Assembly: GCA_030407315.1 (NCBI GenBank)
Contig: JALQPE010000059.1
Span: forward strand, 186,001 to 250,000
DNA: 64,000 bases
Direction of reading: 5' to 3'
Origin: Asparagopsis taxiformis
Lineage: Eukaryota; Rhodophyta; Florideophyceae; Bonnemaisoniales; Bonnemaisoniaceae
Part shown: piece after piece, positions 18,665 through 27,186 of the stretch
How positions within the stretch are numbered: position 1 is the stretch's first letter
How the letters are laid out: each line of letters opens with the position of its first letter
Program-made: the position numbers and the translations under genes
The notes under the pieces: generated by a model
What the model was told of the DNA's origin: nothing
The model's database searches: none
The model's input: the letters and a program-made list of their open reading frames with translations, nothing else

Positions 18665-20662
18665 ATGCGAAGCAACTCGCCCAATTCAATTCCATCTAAG
18701 CACTCTCCCCAATCGTCTCCAATTAACGCACTCGCACCATGCCAATCTCCTCCACTATATCAACACCTCCTCCCATCGTCGACCCCCACAACAGCTCCCC
18801 CGACCCAACCATCCAAAATGCCTTGCTCACTGCTCTGGACCTCTATCACGACCTTCTTCGCTACTTTGCCAACCTTGCTTCAACCAATCCCATTTCAATC
18901 CACCGATACGCCCAATCACCACGCTCTTCGCACCCACCTTCATACCCTCCAGAACGCCCTTCAAGCAACTCAAAACGCTCTACAATCCGAGCGTGACCGC
19001 CGTGCAAAATGGCAGCGAAGGGCCCTTGCTGCCCGCGCCGATCTCACAACAGCTAATCAAACATCCACTTCGACCGCCACACGCCTCCAGCTCGCTGCAC
19101 GTGCACTACATTCCCTCCAGGCACAAAACTCCTCTATTCTCCGTCGCTTCACCGCTCTCTGCGACGCCATAACCCTTGACGCCTCCAATACCCCGCCCCC
19201 ACAGCTCGCCGTCTTGCATGCACAGCTTCAGTTTGCTCAAATGGCCATGCGAACCGCTACAGAAACCGCCCTCTACATGCACGCTACTTGCGCTTCGCCA
19301 CATCATGAAGACGACGACAACGACAATGATAACGACGCTCCGTCTTGTCCCCAGCACCAGCTGGCCCCCTCCGCTCTCAAGCCAGTGAGCCCCATAGCTG
19401 AACCCGCTTTCGTCGCACAGCAACCAACATGTTACCAGCTTGAAGATGAACGCGCTGTGCACACCGAACAGCTGCGCTCGCTCAAAGATGAATTAGAGGA
19501 AATTACACGCAGATACACCATCACTGTTGAAAGCTTGAAGGATCAGCAGTTATCCTTCTCCGAACAGTTCAAGACGCTTCGCACGCAACTCGAAGCCGAA
19601 AAGACAATTTCTGCAGAGGAGCAAGCGGTGCTCAAGGAGGCAAATGCACTTCTTACCGAAGAGAACAACAGCCTTCAAGCTCAGCTTGCCGAAGTGGAAA
19701 ACGGTAAACTAGTCGTGACGCTCGAGAACATGATCGATACGCTACACAACAAGAATGTCTCGCTCATGGCCGAAGTGAAGAACATGCGCGCCGAAGTTAC
19801 CAAAGAGAGGAACACATTAACCGCAGAGCTCGCTCAAAGAACGGCAGACTTTCAAGCCGTTGCAGCAGAGCTGCGCGACGCTCGTGAGACGTACATTTCT
19901 GCAGCCAAGGAATTTGAAAATGAACGTGTCATTCTCACCAACAAGCTGACTATTTCTGAAAACGACAAGAAAGCAGCTCGCGAAAGCTTGGACACGGCTG
20001 AAAGCATTGCGGATGACACAGCGGCTAAACTGAGCCACTTTATGGGCAGATGCCAACGATTGGAAAACGAACTAACCAATCTGCGCAGCAGTGCACACGC
20101 AGAAAAGGAGAAAAAAGCACGCAACGACGAGTCGTCACGCGACCAAATCGTTGGCGAAACCAAGTCACAATTGGCCGACTCGCAAACGGAATGCGTCGCA
20201 TTACGAAAGCAGTTGGAGCACGTCAAACAGGAGCGGGATGACGAGCACCGTTCAGAAGCGGGGGAACGCGAGACGTTACAGAAGCGGGTACAAAAACTGG
20301 AACGCAATTTGGAACGAGAGTACAAGAAGAACGCATCGCAACGGGTGCTACTCAGTAATGCACAGCGAGATGCAGGGCTACTGCGTGAGCAAGTTGATGC
20401 GGCTGCAACAGAGTCGAAGATGAAGGAGAAACAAGTGGCGCAATTACGCAAAGAAATGAGCGCCATTCATTCGCGTATGAGACGCATGGCGCATATGAGC
20501 CTGCCGCGGGGCGCCGAGGAGCTACTCGAGGAACACGACCCGGACGCGCAGAGATTGGCGGCAATTCGCAAGGCGGCGCGCGAGGAAGAGGAAGCGGATA
20601 AAGCTTCGCGAAGGCCACGTTCGGTGCGAAGAGTTCGTTTGGCTGGAAATGAGAATGACTGA
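18665..20662 (+). CDS. Long coiled-coil protein of unknown function
   Basis: About 665 residues from an ATG at 18665 (MRSNSP); an ATG at 18593 in the same frame is possible but falls close to the divergent DUF2854 start, and a later one at 18818 is also possible. The first ~150 residues are Pro/Ser/Thr-rich with a Leu-rich patch. From ~residue 260 to ~620 the sequence is almost continuously heptad-rich (for example LKDELEEITRRY and LEAEKTISAEEQAVLKEANALL), so a rod-like coiled coil is expected. The C-terminus is basic (SRRPRSVRRVRL). No motor head, membrane span or enzymatic motif is visible. It could be a centrosome-, Golgi- or cytoskeleton-associated tether; nothing in the sequence decides between them. 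Confidence 0.7.
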   Translation: MRSNSPNSIPSKHSPQSSPINALAPCQSPPLYQHLLPSSTPTTAPPTQPSKMPCSLLWTSITTFFATLPTLLQPIPFQSTDTPNHHALRTHLHTLQNALQATQNALQSERDRRAKWQRRALAARADLTTANQTSTSTATRLQLAARALHSLQAQNSSILRRFTALCDAITLDASNTPPPQLAVLHAQLQFAQMAMRTATETALYMHATCASPHHEDDDNDNDNDAPSCPQHQLAPSALKPVSPIAEPAFVAQQPTCYQLEDERAVHTEQLRSLKDELEEITRRYTITVESLKDQQLSFSEQFKTLRTQLEAEKTISAEEQAVLKEANALLTEENNSLQAQLAEVENGKLVVTLENMIDTLHNKNVSLMAEVKNMRAEVTKERNTLTAELAQRTADFQAVAAELRDARETYISAAKEFENERVILTNKLTISENDKKAARESLDTAESIADDTAAKLSHFMGRCQRLENELTNLRSSAHAEKEKKARNDESSRDQIVGETKSQLADSQTECVALRKQLEHVKQERDDEHRSEAGERETLQKRVQKLERNLEREYKKNASQRVLLSNAQRDAGLLREQVDAAATESKMKEKQVAQLRKEMSAIHSRMRRMAHMSLPRGAEELLEEHDPDAQRLAAIRKAAREEEEADKASRRPRSVRRVRLAGNEND

Positions 20663-20826
20663 CGGTTTGCTCAACGATTGACACGTTTACGTCACACGTA
20701 TATTTTTCATCGTGGCGCAGACACTGCGATTTGATCTCAGTAAAAGCATATGTTATCTACTCTACTTGTTCTAAGAACGCCGCCTTCTACGAAAATAATA
20801 CTTCAAGTTAGCTTGGAAACAGCGTA

Positions 20827-21222
20827 CTACTGCATGCGAGACATCGACTGCTCGGCGTTGTCAAGGTTCATACCGACCACAGCGAGTTGTTTGGACACGT
20901 CCTGCAGCGCGGTTCGAATGGCGGTCAATTCGGCTGTGACGGCGGTTGATTTGGTCAGGCGCTGTTTATGTGACTGCACGACGACACGCAAGGGACTATT
21001 GGGTGCTTGATTCTCGTCGAATAACTGCGAAAGTAGCACGCCTCCATCGAGGGTATTGTTCTGTGCCGCTTTGGCTACCGCACTTTCAAAGATGTGTAAG
21101 GAATCTTTGCGCGACGAATCGTTGCGTTTGTGTCTGGCAGTGGCTTGTTCGGCGGCTTTTTGACGCTGTTTCATCTTGTTGAGCGTCTCCCACACGCTCG
21201 ACATCGAGGACGACTGCGACAT
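20827..21222 (-). CDS. Small helical protein, unknown
   Basis: I start at the ATG at 21220-21222 (MSQSSSMSSVWETL), giving 131 residues; the frame extends 18 codons upstream. The sequence is charged and helical, with a short possible coiled coil near the N-terminus (VWETLNKMKQRQKAAEQA) and another at the C-terminus (LTAIRTALQDVSKQLAVVG). This size and composition recalls subunits of small tethering complexes such as BLOC-1, but I cannot assign it. It is convergent with the coiled-coil gene (165 bp between stops). The frame being real rests on length, start context and protein-like composition. Confidence 0.55.
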   Translation of the reverse strand: MSQSSSMSSVWETLNKMKQRQKAAEQATARHKRNDSSRKDSLHIFESAVAKAAQNNTLDGGVLLSQLFDENQAPNSPLRVVVQSHKQRLTKSTAVTAELTAIRTALQDVSKQLAVVGMNLDNAEQSMSRMQ

Positions 21223-22120
21223 TTGGGCGCACGTTATGGAAGCTTGACGGAGATGCCTTGTACTGGGGTGGGTCACATGGGTCAGCAGGCAAGTCGGTTT
21301 GCTTGCTGTAACCCTTCAAAGTGCAGGTGGTATGCTTTTGATTGGGCGGTACACTACTTGTCAGATTTCCTGTGTACAAAAATTTCAAATTTTTGTCACC
21401 CGGACCGTTGGGACTGTCAATTAGGGTTTTGCCGCTGATTGTGTTTTATTCAATTCCAGCAATGACAATGTAGATGACGACACGTCCGTCCATTATGCCG
21501 CAGTGCCATGCTTGTCCTCTCCTTCCTTTGCTCTACTCGGAGCGGAAACGTTTCAACTTTCTGCAATGATGCCGACGCTCAGCCGCCCATTCTGTCGCAT
21601 TCATTTCTCCTCCCACCCGTCCACACCAGCCACATAGTCGATAGTACTTGGTGTGGATTTCGAGACGCGCATCACCACTCGTCACATGTCCATGCGGCGT
21701 CCGATCCATTTCTACCATCGCATCGACCTTCCAAAGCGTTTACACAATGGTGCGCGACGCGTTACAAAGACGATCACACACAACATACCGCGCCATACTC
21801 GATCCAGTTTGGGGTGCCATAACATACGCCTCCATAAACATCGTCAGCGAACAATCACGACTTGACGAGGATGAAATCTCGCGGCTCAGATTGCACAGAC
21901 ATTGGGTATGAGTAACCAACCTACAGCACAAAATTAAACATGCAAATCAGCATTCGATGCGCCCATTGGCCATTTCAGATATTTCACGCATCTTCCAAAC
22001 AGCGCACAAACCGCACTCCGCAACAACACCATCACAAGCACCACCAACGATCCGGAAGCGCACCATTCAAAACTCTCCGCGCCACCATCATCGCCAGCCA
22101 TTCGTAGCAACCACGCCGCC
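21223..22120. other. Long divergent spacer before ClpF-like gene
   Basis: ~900 bp between two divergent genes. No gene I can support. A short plus-strand frame ending at 21911 (Met at ~21750, about 54 codons) has a somewhat protein-like translation but no recognisable family. Confidence 0.4.
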
Positions 22121-22861
22121 ATGACGCCCCCGCCGACCTTCTGCACGTACGCTCCGCAGCACCGACTCCCCTCGCGTCGACTCCGCACCTCGCCGGTGTG
22201 CAGTCGCGCGCCGCACACGCCGTCGAACCAGTCTCCCGATGCGCCGGCAGCTTCTACCGCGCGTCCGCTCGCCCCGCGTCAAACCACGACCCTGCTCACC
22301 CGCATGCTGCAGATTGCCGTCAGTAACGAGGACTACGCGCTCGCCGCCTCGTTGCGCGACGCGCGTCTAGACCTGCTGCAGCGTGACCCCGTGTATCGGC
22401 TGCAATGCGCCCTGGACGCCGCCGTGGAGAAGCAGAATTTTGCAGAGTGCTCCCGTCTGCGCGATCGGCTCGAGCTGGAGACCGTGCTTTCCAGCGCGGA
22501 GAGTCACAAGCCCAAGTTTCCGATGGGGCTTGTCGTTTTGCATAAGAGGCTTGGACATCGTATGCTGTTGTTTGGAGCGGACCATTGTTGTAGGAAGCCG
22601 AGGAGGAAGGCGGAGAAGGCCGCGATGCTTTTTATGCAGAGAGGCGAGCAGCAGCCGTGGTATCATGCCGCCGTCGATGAGAGGGATAAGGCTGTTGGTG
22701 ATAATATCGTGTATGTGGCGGAGGATGATTGTGTTCCCGCGCCGCCTGGGGTGCAGATTCAGCATCCGATTACTAGGATTATGTTTGAGGGGATTTATGA
22801 ACCGGAGATTTGTCCGGGGCTTTCGTGTTACATTCCGAGTAGTAGTACTATTGACGATTAG
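22121..22861 (+). CDS. UVR-motif plus YccV/HspQ-domain protein, ClpF-like plastid protease adaptor
   Basis: 246 residues. A Pro/Arg/Ser-rich leader of ~50 residues suits plastid import. Two UVR-type helical hairpins follow (LQIAVSNEDYALAASLRDAR and LDAAVEKQNFAECSRLRDR). The C-terminal half is a YccV-like (HspQ/hemimethylated-DNA-binding) fold: GLVVLHKRLGHRMLLFGAD, PWYHAAVDER, then NIVYVAEDDCVP. UVR plus YccV in a plastid protein is the arrangement of ClpF, which with ClpS1 delivers substrates to the chloroplast ClpC/ClpPR protease. The start context (CGCCATGACG) is good and the ATG is the first in frame after a stop-rich stretch. The alternative is a generic YccV protein of other function. 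Confidence 0.82.
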   Translation: MTPPPTFCTYAPQHRLPSRRLRTSPVCSRAPHTPSNQSPDAPAASTARPLAPRQTTTLLTRMLQIAVSNEDYALAASLRDARLDLLQRDPVYRLQCALDAAVEKQNFAECSRLRDRLELETVLSSAESHKPKFPMGLVVLHKRLGHRMLLFGADHCCRKPRRKAEKAAMLFMQRGEQQPWYHAAVDERDKAVGDNIVYVAEDDCVPAPPGVQIQHPITRIMFEGIYEPEICPGLSCYIPSSSTIDD

Positions 22862-22955
22862 AGGTTATTCGATTTGGTTAATTCGCGTGTGTCGACTATT
22901 TTGCATTGCCTTACGGTGGACATGAGTAATAATTATTTTCCAGTTTCTTTGTACG

Positions 22956-22963
22956 TATAAATT
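22956..22963 (+). promoter_or_regulatory. TATA-like box before BolA gene
   Basis: TATAAATT, about 125 bp before the BolA start codon, in the 227-bp gap after the ClpF-like gene. It supports a separate promoter for BolA rather than read-through. Confidence 0.4.
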
Positions 22964-23088
22964 GCGAAACCATGTCTTGCTGTCGCATCTGTACATGTGT
23001 CCCGCGCGCCAACTCTTCATCACTTCACACTAGCCCAACGTCAACCGCGCAACCCAGTCTTATCTCGTCTAGCTATCAGTACACGAAG

Positions 23089-23358
23089 ATGTCAGTTACA
23101 GCACATTCGGTGCAGCAGAAACTGCAGAAAGATGACACGTTTGCACCAATCTCACGCGTTGACGTAGAGGACATCTCTGGTGGATGCGGCACATCCTTCT
23201 CAATCACTCTGGTTTCTTCTGCATTTGTCGGAAAGCGGCTACTAGACCGCCATCGAATGATCCATGCAGCGCTTGGGGCAGATATGGAAAACATCCATGC
23301 TCTCAAACTGAAATGTCTAACACCGGATAAGTTGACCGCCCAAGGCTCTGCCCCGTGA
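23089..23358 (+). CDS. BolA-family protein (BolA2-like)
   Basis: 89 residues starting at the ATG at 23089 (MSVTAHSVQQKL); the frame is open upstream to 22972 but that stretch is probably leader. The family signature is clear: GGCGTSFSITLVSSAFVGK, RHRMIHAAL and IHALKLKCLTP. BolA proteins bind monothiol glutaredoxins and share a [2Fe-2S] cluster, acting in iron-sulfur trafficking and iron sensing. Cys in GGCGTSF matches the BolA2 type rather than BolA1/3. If the upstream ATG at 22972 were used there would be a Ser/Thr-rich leader; that is worth noting but less likely. Its stop lies 78 bp from the stop of the convergent isomerase gene. Confidence 0.88.
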   Translation: MSVTAHSVQQKLQKDDTFAPISRVDVEDISGGCGTSFSITLVSSAFVGKRLLDRHRMIHAALGADMENIHALKLKCLTPDKLTAQGSAP

Positions 23359-23436
23359 TAAACTCTAATTTTCTGTCGTTTAAATAGTAAATATCGACTG
23401 GAAACGCTTGCTATCATTACTTGCAACGCAAAACCT

Positions 23437-24246
23437 TTACAATCTCGCCTTTCGCTTCTCCAGTTCTTCCATGTACTTCTTAATATTCTCCGACGTCCGC
23501 CCGCTGTCAAATTCCGCTGCAATCACTTCAAATTCTCTATCCATAGCCAAGTTTGCTTCATTTCGAATCGGGTCTCTCAAAAGCTGCTTCGCCTCCAACA
23601 CAGCCTCCCATCGCTCCGCTCCAGACATACTCTCACTCCAACGAACCGCCTGCTGCACCACAAACTGCACAAGAGCATCGCGCTCGACGCCCGGCACCAC
23701 CGTCAAAAACCCGACATCCTGCATCTCCCTCGCCGACACAGTGGCGCCTTTGAGCAGTAGAGCGGCCGTGAGTCGCTGTCCGAGAAACTTGGCGAACATA
23801 ATGGAGCTTGCGAATTCCGGTACGAGACCAATGGACGGAAACGGTGTAGTGAATGTACATTTGTCATTTGCATAGATAAAATCACAGTGCATCGTGAGTG
23901 TGACGCCGATTCCAGTCACGGAGCCGAAGCATGCCACCATTACTATCTTGGTACAGTTCATCAGCGCTTTCATGAACACTTTTGCTGCATTGCGTGATTT
24001 CTTCGCCCCAGATGCAGTCGCTATTTCCTTCACGTCTAGGCCGGCGCAAAAGCTTCTGCTCCCGGCACCCGTCAGTACGATGATACGAGTTTTTGACGCG
24101 CGTGAATGTTTTGAAATTGCCGCCGCCGTTTGGAGATACATTTCGACGCTGAATGGGTTCAATTGCTTGGGACGATTCAATGTTATTTCGACCACACCGC
24201 TTCCGTGGTCGGTTTCGAGCACCGGTTGGTTTTGTTGGACTACCAT
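23437..24246 (-). CDS. Enoyl-CoA hydratase/isomerase, likely peroxisomal delta3,delta2-enoyl-CoA isomerase
   Basis: 269 residues of the crotonase fold. Visible family blocks are ITLNRPKQLNPFS, the oxyanion-hole region AGSRSFCAGLD, a second oxyanion region FGSVTGIGVTLTMHCDFIYA, and TPFPSIGLVPEFASS, where the Glu of VPE fits the single catalytic acid of ECI2-type isomerases. The order TPF..xG..PE..SS is closer to ECI2 than to classical hydratases, which carry two Glu. The C-terminus is ...KARL; the tripeptide ARL fits a type-1 peroxisomal targeting signal. Expected role: moving double bonds during beta-oxidation of unsaturated fatty acids. A hydratase activity cannot be ruled out. Confidence 0.85.
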   Translation of the reverse strand: MVVQQNQPVLETDHGSGVVEITLNRPKQLNPFSVEMYLQTAAAISKHSRASKTRIIVLTGAGSRSFCAGLDVKEIATASGAKKSRNAAKVFMKALMNCTKIVMVACFGSVTGIGVTLTMHCDFIYANDKCTFTTPFPSIGLVPEFASSIMFAKFLGQRLTAALLLKGATVSAREMQDVGFLTVVPGVERDALVQFVVQQAVRWSESMSGAERWEAVLEAKQLLRDPIRNEANLAMDREFEVIAAEFDSGRTSENIKKYMEELEKRKARL

Positions 24247-24583
24247 TGTGCTTGAGTGCGATGACAGTGCAAAACAGGATTGGGAAGGAAATACGTCAGA
24301 TTCCCGTTATCATCTGACGTAACGATGGTAGATAGATGTCTACATGGCATCCAGCATTTGAGATGCAAGTCGAGACGGTATTAAATTTTATTACTCATTT
24401 CAGTAAATTCATAAAGCCTCCGAAATACCAAGTCACAAAAAGTCGGCTTGAACCAGCGACATCCGACGTTTCTAAGACAAGTGCTGCTGCATCATCGTAT
24501 AAGATCAAATTTGAAGTCACAGATCTCTCTTCACGCTATGATTTATTGAATCTGCACTTGCCCATGACTTGATACGCCAAACA

Positions 24584-24823
24584 TCACGGCCTCACTTTAT
24601 ACGCCTCTGTTCCAAAATGGGCTACAACCCTATCCTTTTCAATCAGAGCCGACAAAAACGCAGCTGCCTCGTCCACAAACCTTGCACACACACTATCGGC
24701 ACGACAGCCGCAGTGCATAAACTTGATAATAATTCGGCATACATCCCCAACGACGATACCGTCAATCAAATTACTTTTACAAGACAACCCGCAAAGGGGA
24801 ACCGATATATCTACGTTCTTCAT
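24584..24823 (-). CDS. Possible small protein, 79 residues, unknown
   Basis: An open frame with start context GCGATGA inside the otherwise long 717-bp gap between pyruvate kinase and the isomerase, in the same orientation as both. The translation (begins MKNVDISVPLCGL; contains IIIKFMHCGCRADSVCARF) has an alternating hydrophobic pattern and a following amphipathic helix, more protein-like than other frames in spacers here. I do not recognise a family. It may be a real small gene, a remnant, or chance. Confidence 0.35.
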   Translation of the reverse strand: MKNVDISVPLCGLSCKSNLIDGIVVGDVCRIIIKFMHCGCRADSVCARFVDEAAAFLSALIEKDRVVAHFGTEAYKVRP

Positions 24824-24963
24824 CGCAACAGACGCAAGTAAGCGACCGCATATGTGATATGCACGTCACAACGAGATAAATGCAGAGCACATTGAATCCA
24901 CTCGAGCGCGTCTCTGAAAAAGCGCAGTACAACCACTCACCCAAAAAAAGGCTTGCACCAATG

Positions 24964-26472
24964 TCATTCGTTCTTGATGACGCGCAGAATGTTAGTACCA
25001 CCCGACACGCCCTCACGCATACCGGAAACCATCACGATCATATCACCCTTCTTGCAGAAGCCTGCTGCAGTCGATCTGTGCAACACGCGCGCGATGAGAC
25101 TTTCTGTTCCGACCATGGAGCCGACCACCATAGGGAATGCGCCGCGATGCAGCAGCAACTGACGCGCGGTGGTTTCATTTGATGTGACGCAAATTACAGT
25201 ACTGATGGGTCGGTACTTGCAAATGAGCTGTGCCGCGTTTCCAGTTTCCGTCAAACAAAGGATGACCGATGCATTGATGTCGTATGCCGTCTTCACTGCC
25301 GATGATGTAATGGTTTCTGTGATCGACATGGCCTGTGTTCTGTGATGCGCGCGAAGAGACTGAAACACGTAGCGATAGTCGAGCATTTTTTCCGTCTCAC
25401 GACAGATGCCGACCATGGTCAGTACCGCCTCGACAGGGTAGTCACCCTTTGCTGTCTCACCGGAAAGCATGACACAGTCTGAACCGTCGAACACGGCGTT
25501 GGCGACATCCGTAGACTCTGCACGCGTTGGACGCGGGTTCTTGATCATACTGTCGAGCATCTGCGTGGCTGTGACCACAGGTTTTCCAGATACGTTACAC
25601 TTGGAGATCATCATTTTCTGTGCAACCGACACCATTTCAATTGGGATTTCAACACCAAGATCGCCACGGGCGACCATAATACCATCCGAGGCCTCTAGAA
25701 TCTCGTCAAAGTTTTGCAAGCCCTCTTGATTTTCAATCTTAGAAATGATCTTAATAGAACCGCCACCGTGTGTTGTGAGATGGTCACGAATAGAATCCAC
25801 ATCGGATGCCTTGCGAATAAAGGAAGCCGCAACCATATCTACTTGCTGCTCACAACCAAACTTGAGATCCGCCTTGTCCTTCTCCGTGAGTGCGGGAAGA
25901 TCAACGGCCGCACCTGGCAAATTGACACCCTTTGTCTCTCCGAGCATACCGTCATTATTGATGCGACAGACCACGTCGCCAGAGGCTGGATCGGTGCTGA
26001 TACAGGTGAGAGAAATGAGACCGTCGTCAATGAGGATTTCGGAGCCTTCTTGCACGGTGGTAGCCATGGATTTGTATGTGTGAGCGACCTTGGACGCATT
26101 TCCAACATGGGTGTAGTCAGTGATGAGGGTGAGTGTTTCGCCGGAGACCAGCTTGACATCTTTGCCGCCCTCCAATTTTCCAGTTCTGATTTCCGGGCCC
26201 TTGGTGTCAAGCATAATGCCGCACATGCGACCAGTGGAGGCGAGGTATTCGCGAAGGTTCCTGATGACACCTGCGTGGTATTCATGTGAGCCGTGAGAAA
26301 AGTTGAGACGAGCAATGTTCATACCGGCCTGCACGAGCTTGCCGACGATTGCGGTCGGCGCGGTCTTGGGACCGATAGTGCATATGACTTTGCTGCGAAT
26401 GCGGCCTGTGTTTGGCGTGAATGCATCGTCAGCCTTGAAGTTGAGCTTGAGGTTGTTCTCGAGGCTGGTCAT
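24964..26472 (-). CDS. Pyruvate kinase
   Basis: 502 residues, the normal length. It converts phosphoenolpyruvate and ADP to pyruvate and ATP in glycolysis. Diagnostic stretches: RSKVICTIGPKT, MNIARLNFSHGSHEYH, MLDTKGPEIRTGKL, KIISKIENQEGLQNFDEIL (catalytic Lys), GIMVARGDLGVEIP, and the TATQMLDSM...RPTRAE signature, then DGSDCVMLSGETAKG. The C-terminal allosteric domain is complete and ends VIKNE. No transit peptide precedes the core, so it is probably cytosolic. Start MTSLENN is the natural N-terminus. A ~714-bp spacer separates it from the divergent flavoprotein. Confidence 0.97.
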   Translation of the reverse strand: MTSLENNLKLNFKADDAFTPNTGRIRSKVICTIGPKTAPTAIVGKLVQAGMNIARLNFSHGSHEYHAGVIRNLREYLASTGRMCGIMLDTKGPEIRTGKLEGGKDVKLVSGETLTLITDYTHVGNASKVAHTYKSMATTVQEGSEILIDDGLISLTCISTDPASGDVVCRINNDGMLGETKGVNLPGAAVDLPALTEKDKADLKFGCEQQVDMVAASFIRKASDVDSIRDHLTTHGGGSIKIISKIENQEGLQNFDEILEASDGIMVARGDLGVEIPIEMVSVAQKMMISKCNVSGKPVVTATQMLDSMIKNPRPTRAESTDVANAVFDGSDCVMLSGETAKGDYPVEAVLTMVGICRETEKMLDYRYVFQSLRAHHRTQAMSITETITSSAVKTAYDINASVILCLTETGNAAQLICKYRPISTVICVTSNETTARQLLLHRGAFPMVVGSMVGTESLIARVLHRSTAAGFCKKGDMIVMVSGMREGVSGGTNILRVIKNE

Positions 26473-27186
26473 TGTGGTGGCGACGGGCGGCTGGGGGCAG
26501 ATCTGCTGGAGATGTAGTTATGGGCGGAATGTATGGTAACTATCCTATGCCGGAGTATTGTCGAGGACGCGGTGTCAAGTCATACCACACTCGTTGGAAC
26601 GGCGTGCGGGGGGGTAATGATGCAAGCTATGGGTGAAATTTATCAAGTTATATTTTCACCGCCTCCCAACCGAATCGACGCCAGATTCGACAGTTTGAAG
26701 GCTGTAGCCAATCATGTTTGGACATGTATGACACGCGGACAGACCCAGGCGCTGATTGGCGCAGAGCGGAAATTTCACCGCTGCCTTTCTGCTGTAACGA
26801 CACTTGGCGGCGTTTGTGTGAAGTGTTGTGGATGATCGATTACCAAACGACGCTACTCACTGGTGTGCACTTGCAAGCATTGCATTTCCTCTTGCCATCG
26901 CCACCGATTGGCACACATTGCAGAAGGGGCACGCTCCCAGACGACGATGACGCCGCGTTTTCCTCCTCCTTATTGGTCCGGAAATCTTTCCACCATCCTC
27001 GCAACATAGCCATTGCGCCAAACCTCTTCCAATCGGCTCGACGACTTTCTCCACGCCACTGCACACACTCAGAGTGTGACACCCTGTACCAATATATACA
27101 CGTGTATAGATTGATCATACCACTTACTCAATCTCCACAACGCACCCTCCCCGCGTAGCCAGCTGCCACGATCTCCCAGCGTTACC
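26473..27186. promoter_or_regulatory. Divergent promoter region, pyruvate kinase / flavoprotein
   Basis: 714 bp. Overlapping frames on both strands (for example 26718-27158 plus and 26840-27118 minus) look like chance. The 3' part holds CACACT-CAG-AGTGTG (27063-27077) and a 14-bp palindrome with a G-box core at 27095-27108, overlapping a TATATA stretch. Confidence 0.45.
27095..27108. promoter_or_regulatory. 14-bp palindrome TATACACGTGTATA (G-box core)
   Basis: A perfect palindrome centred on CACGTG, the site bound by bZIP and bHLH factors in plants and fungi. It lies 80-90 bp before the flavoprotein start and touches a TATATA motif, so it is well placed as a promoter element. Confidence 0.5.

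Noticed and set aside
19306..19345. GACGACAACGAC-type run as a microsatellite
   Set aside because: Lies in frame in the coiled-coil gene as an acidic Asp/Asn tract, so it is explained by coding.
26718..27158. 146-codon plus-strand frame in the pyruvate kinase spacer
   Set aside because: Overlaps the G-box palindrome and promoter of the flavoprotein, and its translation looks random.
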